Source: Oscillospiraceae bacterium (lineage in GTDB: Bacteria > Bacillota > Clostridia > Oscillospirales > Acutalibacteraceae). From it: DNA of 64,000 nt. The notes beneath the pieces were generated by a model, which saw only the letters and a list, made by a program, of their open reading frames with translations, was not told the DNA's origin and did no database searches. Made by a program: the position numbers and the translations under genes. Where the stretch lies: positions 33,121 to 97,120 of the forward strand of contig JAIRPV010000010.1 in NCBI GenBank assembly GCA_031256825.1, read 5' to 3'. This document shows positions 58,407-64,000 of this stretch, piece after piece. Within the stretch, counting starts at the first letter, position 1, and each line of letters opens with the position of its first letter.

Positions 58407-61400
58407 ATGCCCCATTTTTCTTGGACCTCTGAGCAGCAGGAGGCGATCGACGCCCGGGGTTCTTCGCTGCTGATCAGCGCCGCGGCTGGCTCCGGCAAAA
58501 CGGCGGTGCTCGTTGAGCGCGTGCTGCGCATGCTCTGCGACGCGGAGCACCCCTGCGGGGCCGACGAATTGCTGATTGTCACTTTTACGCGCGCCGCGGC
58601 CGCCCAAATGCGCGAACGCATCGATCAGGCCCTCGATCGGCGACTGCGGGAGCAGCCCAATCACCTGGCCCTTTTGCGGCAAAAACAATTGCTGCCCCTG
58701 GCCGATATTTGCACCATCGACAGCTTTTGCATGCGCCTTGTGCAGGAACACGCGCCAATGCTGGGGCTGCCGCCGGGGTTGCGCATGCTGGATCCGAGCG
58801 AAACGCTGCTTTTGCGCGCGCAGGCCGCCGAAGAGGCCCTCGAGGCCGCTTACGAAACCGACAGCCCCAGTTTTCAACTGCTGGGGCTGCTGCTGGAAAT
58901 TGGCGGCGATGACCGGCAGCTCATTCAGCTGATGCAGCGCGCGGCCGATTTGGCCATGGCCTCCCCTGCCCCAACGGCCTGGCTGCGGGCGCTCGCCGCG
59001 CCCTACGAAAAAACCGATTGCCCCCCGCAAGATACGGATTGGGGGCAATTGCAGCTGGCCGAAGCCGACGCGCGCCTCGCGTTTTGCCGGGAGCTTATCG
59101 AAGGCGCCCTGCGCGATTTGGAGGCCGATCCGGCGCTGAGCGCCAAATATGCCCCGGCGTTTTTGGCCGATTTGGAGCTGGCCAACGCCGCCGGAGCGCT
59201 TGTTCGGGCGGGAAAATGGGATGAATTATATGGATACAGCCCCGCCTTTGCCCGGCTGGGCGCAAAGCCAAAGGGCAGCGACGACGCGCTGGCCGAATCC
59301 GCGAAAGCCCGCCGCAAAAAAGCAAAGGAGCTGCTGAGCGGCATTGCGCCGCTTTTTTGCGTCAGCATGGCAGAGCACACGGAAGACATGAAAGCCATCG
59401 CCCCCATTGCAAAGGCTTTTGCGGGGCTGGCGCAGGATTATCTCGACCGGTTTTCTAGTTTAAAGTTACAGCGTCAAACTGCGGAGTTCAATGACAACCT
59501 GCATTGGGCGTTGCAGCTTCTGGTGGATGCGCAGGGCAATCAAACCGATCTGGCAAAGCAGCTCTGCGCAAAATACAGGGAGATTCTGGTAGACGAATAT
59601 CAGGACATCAACGCCGCGCAGGAGCGGCTATTCCAGGCTCTTTCGCGCAATGGCGAAAACCTCTTTTTGGTGGGCGACGTCAAGCAAAGCATTTATCGCT
59701 TCCGGCAGGCGGAGCCGCGCCTGTTTTTGGAGAAAAGGCACGCCTGGCACAGCGGCGGCGCCTTAGGGCGCACCGTCATTTTGGGCAAAAATTTTCGTTC
59801 GCGGCCCGGCGTAACAGACGCGGTCAACTTTGTCTTTCGGCAATTGATGCGCGCGGACGCGATGGAAATCGGCTACACGGAAGAGGAAGAGCTGGTTTGC
59901 CGGGAAGATTTTGCCCCGGCGGAGCGGCCCGACACGGAGTTCCACCTGCTGGGCTACGCAGACGGGAGCGCCGCCGAGGCCGAAGCGCGTTATCTTGCCG
60001 ACTGGATTGCCAACGAGATTGCGCGGGACGGCCGCCGCCCAGGCGACTTTTGCATCCTGCTGCGCTCCGACAAGTCCAATGGCGCGCTCTATGCGCAGGC
60101 GCTGCGGGAGCGGCGGATAGAAGCCTACGCCGCGGAAAACGAAAGCCTCTTTCGCAGCCGCGAAATCCAGCTGCTGCTGAGTTTGTTGCGCGTCATTGAC
60201 AATCCGGCGCAGGACATTCCCCTGGCGGCCATCTTGCTGTCGCCTTTTGTTGGCTTTACGCCGGACGGCATTGCTCAGCTGCGCAAAAAATACCCGCACG
60301 CCCCAACGCTTTATCATTGCCTGCGGGAAGACGCGAACGCGTTTTTGGAGCAGCTGGCCGCCTGGCGGCGCATGGCCGCCTCGCTGGCCCCCGGCGATTT
60401 GCTGCGGCATTTATTGGAAGACACCGCACTGCCGGAACTGGCCGGGGCACTGCCGCAGCCCGCGCGCCGCCGCGCGAACCTGCGCCGATTAGAAGAATAC
60501 GCCGCCAGCTTCAGCACGCGCCCGGGCGCAAGCCTGAGCGGTTTTTTGCGCTACATGGACAAAGTGGAAGCCGACCAGAGCTTGCTTTCGGTCAACGTCG
60601 CATCCGAAACCGCCGACGTGGTGCGCATTATGAGCATCCATAAATCGAAAGGGCTCGAATTTCCGGTCTGCATTTTAGCCCGCTGCGGCGGACAGTTTAA
60701 TCTGAAGGATTTGACCCCGGCGCTGCTGCTGCACAGCGAACGGGGGCTGGGGCTCCAGCGGCCACAGGCCGAAAGCCGCTCCCGTTTGCCCACATTGCCG
60801 CACATGGCCTTAAAAACCGCGCTGCGCCGCGCCGCATTAAGCGAAGAGCTGCGGCTGCTTTATGTGGCCATGACCCGCGCGAAGGAGCGGCTCGTGCTGC
60901 TGGCGGGCCTCAGGGAGCCAGAGGCAAAACTGCGTTTTCTGGCCGGGCAGACGCCCGCAGGCCAACGGTTCCCCGCATCCTTCCTGACGGGCGCCGGGAG
61001 CTTTGCCGAATGGCTCTGCGCCGCCTTTTTGCGGCATCCGGACGCGCATATTCTGCGCAAGGCCGCAGGGCTGGAACCAGGGGAAACCCTCCCCGCCAAA
61101 GAGCGCGCCGCGTTTGTGCTGGCGCAGTCGCCATCCATAGAAACACAGGCGCCCTTGGCGACCCGCCCGGCGCTGTGCAAAACCGTTGACCCCGCCTTGC
61201 AGGCCGCCGTTGACGAGCGGCTGCGCTGGCAATACCCCTATGCCGCCCTGACCCGGCTCGCCGCCAAACGCGGGGCTTCGGAGCTTACCGAACAAGCCCA
61301 GCAGGAGGCGTTCGCGTTTTCTTCCCGGCCGGCATTCGCCCGCCGCGATTCCATCAGCGCCAGCCAGCGCGGCACCGCCATGCATGCCTTTTTGCAGTTT

Positions 61401-61868
61401 GCGGATTTTAGGAGGGCCGCCGAAAACCTGGAACTCGAGGTGGAATACCTCAGGCAGCAGGGTTATCTGACCGCGCGCGACGCGAAAGCCTTGGAGCGGG
61501 ACAAGCTCGCGCGCTTTTTCGCAAGCGAGTTTTGCGCCCGCATGCTGCGCAGCCAAAAACCGCTGCTGCGCGAAAAAAAGTTTACCCTGCGCCTGCCCGC
61601 CGCCGAACTCGCAGACCTTGCGCCAGAACTGCTGGAACACGAAACGATCGTCATTCAGGGCGTGATAGACTGCGCCTTTGAGGAAGACGGCAAGCTGATT
61701 TTGCTCGACTATAAAACAGACAACACGGAAAGTCTCGGCATATTGAAAGAAAAATATGGCGACCAGCTGCGGCTTTATCGCCGGGCCATGCGGGAATGTT
61801 TCGGCATGCCGGTGTCGGAAACGCTTCTCTATTCGTTCTGGCTGGGCGATTGGGCTGAGATTGCATAA
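58407..61868 (+). CDS. addA: AddA, helicase-nuclease subunit
   Basis: UvrD-type helicase plus nuclease subunit of AddAB, which processes double-strand DNA ends for recombination. The 1153-residue chain starts MPHFSWTSEQQEAIDARGSSLLISAAAGSGKTAVLVERVL (Walker A) at 58407. Other helicase motifs are VTFTRAAAAQM, LVDEYQDIN and VRIMSIHKSKGLEFPVCIL. The C-terminal RecB-like nuclease has IQGVIDCAFEEDGKLILLDYKTD (D-x-K). No addB gene lies next to it, though addB is normally just upstream. Confidence 0.95.
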   Translation: MPHFSWTSEQQEAIDARGSSLLISAAAGSGKTAVLVERVLRMLCDAEHPCGADELLIVTFTRAAAAQMRERIDQALDRRLREQPNHLALLRQKQLLPLADICTIDSFCMRLVQEHAPMLGLPPGLRMLDPSETLLLRAQAAEEALEAAYETDSPSFQLLGLLLEIGGDDRQLIQLMQRAADLAMASPAPTAWLRALAAPYEKTDCPPQDTDWGQLQLAEADARLAFCRELIEGALRDLEADPALSAKYAPAFLADLELANAAGALVRAGKWDELYGYSPAFARLGAKPKGSDDALAESAKARRKKAKELLSGIAPLFCVSMAEHTEDMKAIAPIAKAFAGLAQDYLDRFSSLKLQRQTAEFNDNLHWALQLLVDAQGNQTDLAKQLCAKYREILVDEYQDINAAQERLFQALSRNGENLFLVGDVKQSIYRFRQAEPRLFLEKRHAWHSGGALGRTVILGKNFRSRPGVTDAVNFVFRQLMRADAMEIGYTEEEELVCREDFAPAERPDTEFHLLGYADGSAAEAEARYLADWIANEIARDGRRPGDFCILLRSDKSNGALYAQALRERRIEAYAAENESLFRSREIQLLLSLLRVIDNPAQDIPLAAILLSPFVGFTPDGIAQLRKKYPHAPTLYHCLREDANAFLEQLAAWRRMAASLAPGDLLRHLLEDTALPELAGALPQPARRRANLRRLEEYAASFSTRPGASLSGFLRYMDKVEADQSLLSVNVASETADVVRIMSIHKSKGLEFPVCILARCGGQFNLKDLTPALLLHSERGLGLQRPQAESRSRLPTLPHMALKTALRRAALSEELRLLYVAMTRAKERLVLLAGLREPEAKLRFLAGQTPAGQRFPASFLTGAGSFAEWLCAAFLRHPDAHILRKAAGLEPGETLPAKERAAFVLAQSPSIETQAPLATRPALCKTVDPALQAAVDERLRWQYPYAALTRLAAKRGASELTEQAQQEAFAFSSRPAFARRDSISASQRGTAMHAFLQFADFRRAAENLELEVEYLRQQGYLTARDAKALERDKLARFFASEFCARMLRSQKPLLREKKFTLRLPAAELADLAPELLEHETIVIQGVIDCAFEEDGKLILLDYKTDNTESLGILKEKYGDQLRLYRRAMRECFGMPVSETLLYSFWLGDWAEIA

Positions 61869-62292
61869 GCGCCTGCGCATGGGAGCCGATGGCAACAAAA
61901 ACCAGAACCGCGCGTCGCAGCTTATCCGGGCAAATCTGTTCCGTTTCTATGTTAAAAGCGGATGCAGGGCATCTGCGCTTGTTCCTGCTGACAAGAACAT
62001 TATCGCACAAAACAGAACATTTGTCAAGTAGAAAATCAAGGCAAATGTTCGATGCTTTTGCAGCATATTCACCAAAAATTTCCGAAAATGCACTGCCGAC
62101 CGCAGTAGATACCTGTCATCCGGCAGGCCATCAGTTTCAATGAGGGCGACTGCAAGTGGTGCGTAGTGGATGGACACTATGTTGGGTCGGCTGCGATCGG
62201 CAAAAGCAATTGCCGACCCTGAAGCATTGGCAAAGCCAGCGCGCAAAGGGAGACACACCGCAAAAAAAATCGTCGCTATGATCGAAAAAAAC
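61869..62292. other. 424-base gap before tRNA-Leu, structured, no gene recognised
   Basis: I see no convincing coding sequence on either strand. Base pairing is plentiful: GAACATTTG (62015-62023) with CAAATGTTC (62042-62050), and GGGTCGGC (62184-62191) with GCCGACCC (62212-62219) enclosing GGCA/TGCC. AGAACATT occurs twice (61994-62001 and 62014-62021). Confidence 0.4.
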
Positions 62293-62321
62293 TTGACAAA
62301 GAGCCGCTCGTTTGATATAAT
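62293..62321 (+). promoter_or_regulatory. Promoter of tRNA-Leu
   Basis: Perfect TTGACA (62293-62298), 17-base spacer, perfect TATAAT (62316-62321), with a 5' leader of about 10 bases before the tRNA. Confidence 0.92.
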
Positions 62322-62338
62322 AGTTGTGTTTCAATAAC

Positions 62339-62423
62339 GCGAGAGTGGCGGAATCGGCAGACGCGCACGTTTGAGGGGCGTGTGGGAACTCCCATACGGG
62401 TTCAAGTCCCGTCTCTCGCACCA
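62339..62423 (+). tRNA. tRNA-Leu (anticodon GAG)
   Basis: An 85-base class II tRNA. Acceptor GCGAGAG pairs with CTCTCGC and the encoded ACCA follows. The anticodon arm is CACGT-TTGAGGG-GCGTG, giving anticodon GAG (CUC/CUU codons). A long variable arm (TGGGAACTCCCA) and the T-loop GTTCAAGTC are present. The 3' half is the usual target of tyrosine integrases, and an integrase gene lies 240 bases away. Confidence 0.96.
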
Positions 62424-62432
62424 TGATTTTTC

Positions 62433-62472
62433 AGCCCTTGAAATCGCTTGTATATCAAGTGTTTCAAGGGCT
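62433..62472. other. 11-bp inverted repeat just after tRNA-Leu
   Basis: AGCCCTTGAAA (62433-62443) and TTTCAAGGGCT (62462-62472), with an inner CTTG/CAAG. It could terminate tRNA transcription (a weak T-rich tail follows) or bind the integrase. Confidence 0.5.
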
Positions 62473-62485
62473 GTTAAGTTTTGTA

Positions 62486-62535
62486 GAACGTCTAGGAACG
62501 CTGGAGAACGTGGCGGTAACTAACACGTAACTAAC
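62486..62535 (+). repeat. Phased direct repeats near the attachment site
   Basis: GAACG occurs at 62486, 62496 and 62506, exactly ten bases apart. GTAACTAAC then occurs at 62516 and 62527. Helical phasing next to an integrase suggests arm-type recombinase sites. Confidence 0.55.
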
Positions 62536-62578
62536 AAATTTGAGCGGGCGAATTGCCCGGTACACGCCCGCTCCCGGC

Positions 62579-62615
62579 AAAAAAAGCACCCGCTCCGGGA
62601 GGAATGGAGCGGGTG
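62579..62615 (-). terminator. Terminator of the recombinase gene
   Basis: CACCCGCTCC (62587-62596) and GGAGCGGGTG (62606-62615) form the stem; on the minus strand a run of seven T follows (62579-62585). Confidence 0.8.
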
Positions 62616-62660
62616 TGTATGTTATCGCCCCCAAATAAGCGGGAGCAGGGAGAGGGCGTG

Positions 62661-63257
62661 TTACAGCTTGTTCACTTCGCCAAGCAGTTCCTCAATCTCA
62701 ATGTGGGTGTAAATGCGTTCGGTCAAGTTCATGATAGACTTATGTCCAACGATTTTCTTCAAGATGGTTTGATTCACGTTCCGAATGACCATCTGCGAAA
62801 TAAAGGTATGCCGGGTTTCGTGGGGCGTGTGGGTCATGTTCAGTTGCTGCATGAGTGGGTGCCAATAGCGTTTCTTGAAGTTCTCATAGGTCAACCGCTG
62901 CCCCTCCACGGTGCATACAGCGTAGTCACATTGCGATTGCTGCATGAACACCTGCCAAAAGGCAAGGACTTTATCAGCAATTGGCACCACGCGAACCCCG
63001 GCGTTGGTTTTGGACTGTCGCACATGAAACCACTGTTCCGCAAGGTTCACATCTTCTTTTTGGAGGTCAAGCAGTTCCGATATGCGAACGCCGGAATAAA
63101 TCAGCATCAACACAATCGGAACATAGGCGTTGCTGTTGGCATTTTGCCACAGGGATTGAATTTCATCACTGCTGAATGCTTGCCGCTCGTTGCTCTCTTG
63201 CTTTTGGTGAATGTGAAGATATTCGGCGCAATTCTTTTTGGCCAGCTCGTTTTCCAA
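62661..63257 (-). CDS. Tyrosine recombinase/integrase, N-terminally truncated
   Basis: 198 residues from a TTG at 63257; homology seems to continue upstream to QLCKWCLENELAKKNCAEYL, where a stop (63297-63299) ends the frame. The catalytic domain is complete: Arg in YSGVRISELLDLQ, the Lys beta-hairpin QSKTNAGVRVVPI, HTPHETRHTFISQM (H-x-x-R), VGHKS and the nucleophile Tyr in TERIYTHIEI. The N-terminal core- and arm-binding domains are missing, so it is probably inactive. Orientation toward tRNA-Leu and its own terminator are typical of an island integrase. The 5' end is fused out of frame to the primase remnant. Confidence 0.85.
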   Translation of the reverse strand: MENELAKKNCAEYLHIHQKQESNERQAFSSDEIQSLWQNANSNAYVPIVLMLIYSGVRISELLDLQKEDVNLAEQWFHVRQSKTNAGVRVVPIADKVLAFWQVFMQQSQCDYAVCTVEGQRLTYENFKKRYWHPLMQQLNMTHTPHETRHTFISQMVIRNVNQTILKKIVGHKSIMNLTERIYTHIEIEELLGEVNKL

Positions 63258-63889
63258 ACACCACTTGCAAAGCTGATTGTGCTGTGATTCAATATCTCAT
63301 GTTCTGCAACCTCACAGTCATACAACCACCGTGCAATGCTGTCATTCGATTTTACGAATTCATCATGCGCCCTTTGACTTTCGGCGGTTTCGATAAAGCC
63401 CTTGTTGGCAAGCAGCGACTGATAACCCTTAATTGCAAGGTTCAGCAGTGCGGAAAGGCTTTCAGGGGCTGCAAGGTCAATATCCAAGGAGGGATTGTAG
63501 TCGGGGGCAGTCTTGTCATACACGTGCGGAAATTTGAGAATCAGCGCACGGCGTTCCACGCCTGCCATATCAGCGGAAAAATCGCAATGTTGATTTGTGC
63601 CGAATATGAATTTCGTTGTGAAGCGGTGTTGGTACGGCGTTTTGTGTTTTGGATTGATTGTCACCCGGCTGCCATCGGCAAGGGTTTTGAAGAAATCCGA
63701 AAACTGAATTTTTGCTTTCTTCAAGTCGGGGTAAATGTTCGCCGTCTTGCCTGCAACGGTCGCAAGGATAAAATCTTTCGCCAGTGCATCAAGCTGCACG
63801 GCAGATGTATTGTCCTTGCCGCAAAATGCAGTGAGCATAAGCCCGCCATCCATAAAACATGTTTGGCAATAGCCTAATGCTGAAAGCAA
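63258..63889 (-). pseudogene. P4-type phage/plasmid primase-helicase remnant
   Basis: The frame encodes a part of a D5/P4-family primase C-terminal helicase: LDALAKDFILATVAGKTANIYPDLKKAKI, FKTLADGSRVTINPKHKTPYQHRFTTKFIFGTNQH, DMAGVERRALILKFP and HDEFVKSNDSIARWLYDCEV. The ATP-binding loop (GxxGxGKST type) expected just before is missing; the sequence goes from CFMDGG directly to LMLTAFCGKDN. An in-frame TAG lies upstream at 63893-63895, and the 3' end runs out of frame into the recombinase near 63290-63305. It is thus broken at three points. Confidence 0.75.
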
Positions 63890-63892
63890 AAC

Positions 63893-64000
63893 CTATTGCT
63901 CGAAAAACCGCGAAAGTTGCCCGACTACCTCGTTACGTTCCGCTATGCGCCCCCGCTTCGCCTTTCGGCAAATCCAGCGTTCCAACAGCACCAACATAGT
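63893..64000 (-). CDS. Partial open frame at window edge, product unknown
   Basis: Thirty-five codons reading in from the right edge, ending VVGQLSRFFEQ and a TAG. It includes LLERWICRKAKRGRIAERN, which I do not recognise. It is in the same frame as the primase remnant, so it may be its upstream part separated by an amber stop, or the end of another gene. Confidence 0.35.
   Translation of the reverse strand, partial: TMLVLLERWICRKAKRGRIAERNEVVGQLSRFFEQ

Larger units (their letters stand above)
62424..64000. mobile_element. Edge of a decayed integrated element at tRNA-Leu
   Basis: Behind tRNA-Leu come a large palindrome, phased short repeats, a truncated tyrosine recombinase and a broken P4-type primase. 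GC is lower than in the core genes. The other end lies beyond base 64000, so size and the distal att copy are not visible. Confidence 0.75.

Noticed and set aside
61756..62031. 91-codon plus-strand frame overlapping the end of addA
   Set aside because: Overlaps addA, and its tail (NKNQNRASQLIRANLF) has no family resemblance.
61994..62050. LexA/SOS boxes
   Set aside because: GAAC and GTTC words are present, but none fits the CGAAC-N4-GTTCG spacing of Firmicute LexA sites.
61947..62258. 103-codon minus-strand frame in the gap before tRNA-Leu
   Set aside because: No ribosome site and no recognisable domain; it crosses inverted repeats that better explain the sequence.
63176..63877. 233-codon plus-strand frame opposite the primase remnant
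   Set aside because: Shadow of the primase frame, which carries the family motifs.

Overview
The window looks like a chromosomal segment of a GC-rich, anaerobic member of the Clostridia (Bacillota). The pointers are HemZ, the CdaA/CdaR pair, the glgCD pair, SipW-type signal peptidases, a clostridial DUF5685/J-domain pair, EutL/EutABC and strong Shine-Dalgarno sequences. Nine clear housekeeping promoters all have a 17-base spacer. I cannot name the genus. Most of the window is core chromosome packed into long operons. The last 1.6 kb, after a tRNA-Leu gene, is the edge of a decayed integrated element.

Layout. 1-5 kb (minus): a stand-alone AICAR transformylase (cut by the window edge), a GrpB-family protein, a J-domain-like/DUF5685 pair and a collagen-like surface protein. 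5-13.9 kb (minus): one operon, glgB-glgC-glgD-glgA-histidine phosphatase-dusB-cca, joining glycogen synthesis to tRNA maturation genes. 14-18.5 kb (plus): eutA-eutB-eutC-eutL for cobalamin-dependent ethanolamine breakdown, without other shell or enzyme genes here. 18.5-30.6 kb: a TraX-like membrane protein, an amidohydrolase, an ECF sigma/anti-sigma pair, a patatin-like protein, HU, MazG, a MurJ/SpoVB-like flippase, then udk-like, hemZ, MBL hydrolase, dtd and lysA in one minus-strand operon. 30.7-32.2 kb: a small lipoprotein and a SUFU/DUF2185 protein.

32.2-39.4 kb (minus) is the most interesting part: an eight-gene operon with a SipW-type signal peptidase at each end, five paralogous small exported proteins with SipW-type signal peptides and TasA/camelysin-like motifs, and one large wall-anchored protein. 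Four of the five small proteins end in QVD and the fifth in QED. Two share an almost identical 225-bp 5' cassette in front of unrelated bodies. The gap after each of the first four subunit genes holds a hairpin without a U-tract. I read it as an extracellular fibre or matrix assembly locus with recombining subunits. That function is inferred, not shown.

39.5-61.9 kb (plus): class II aldolase, an orphan BMP-type lipoprotein, then a long run of core genes (alaS, HIT, comEC, holA, DUF4093/Toprim, ispF, cdaA, cdaR, a lipoprotein, a DUF362 protein, a response regulator and histidine kinase, DUF1385, prmC, addA). 62.3-64 kb: tRNA-Leu(GAG) with a consensus promoter, phased direct repeats, an N-terminally truncated tyrosine recombinase and a broken P4-type primase/helicase gene.
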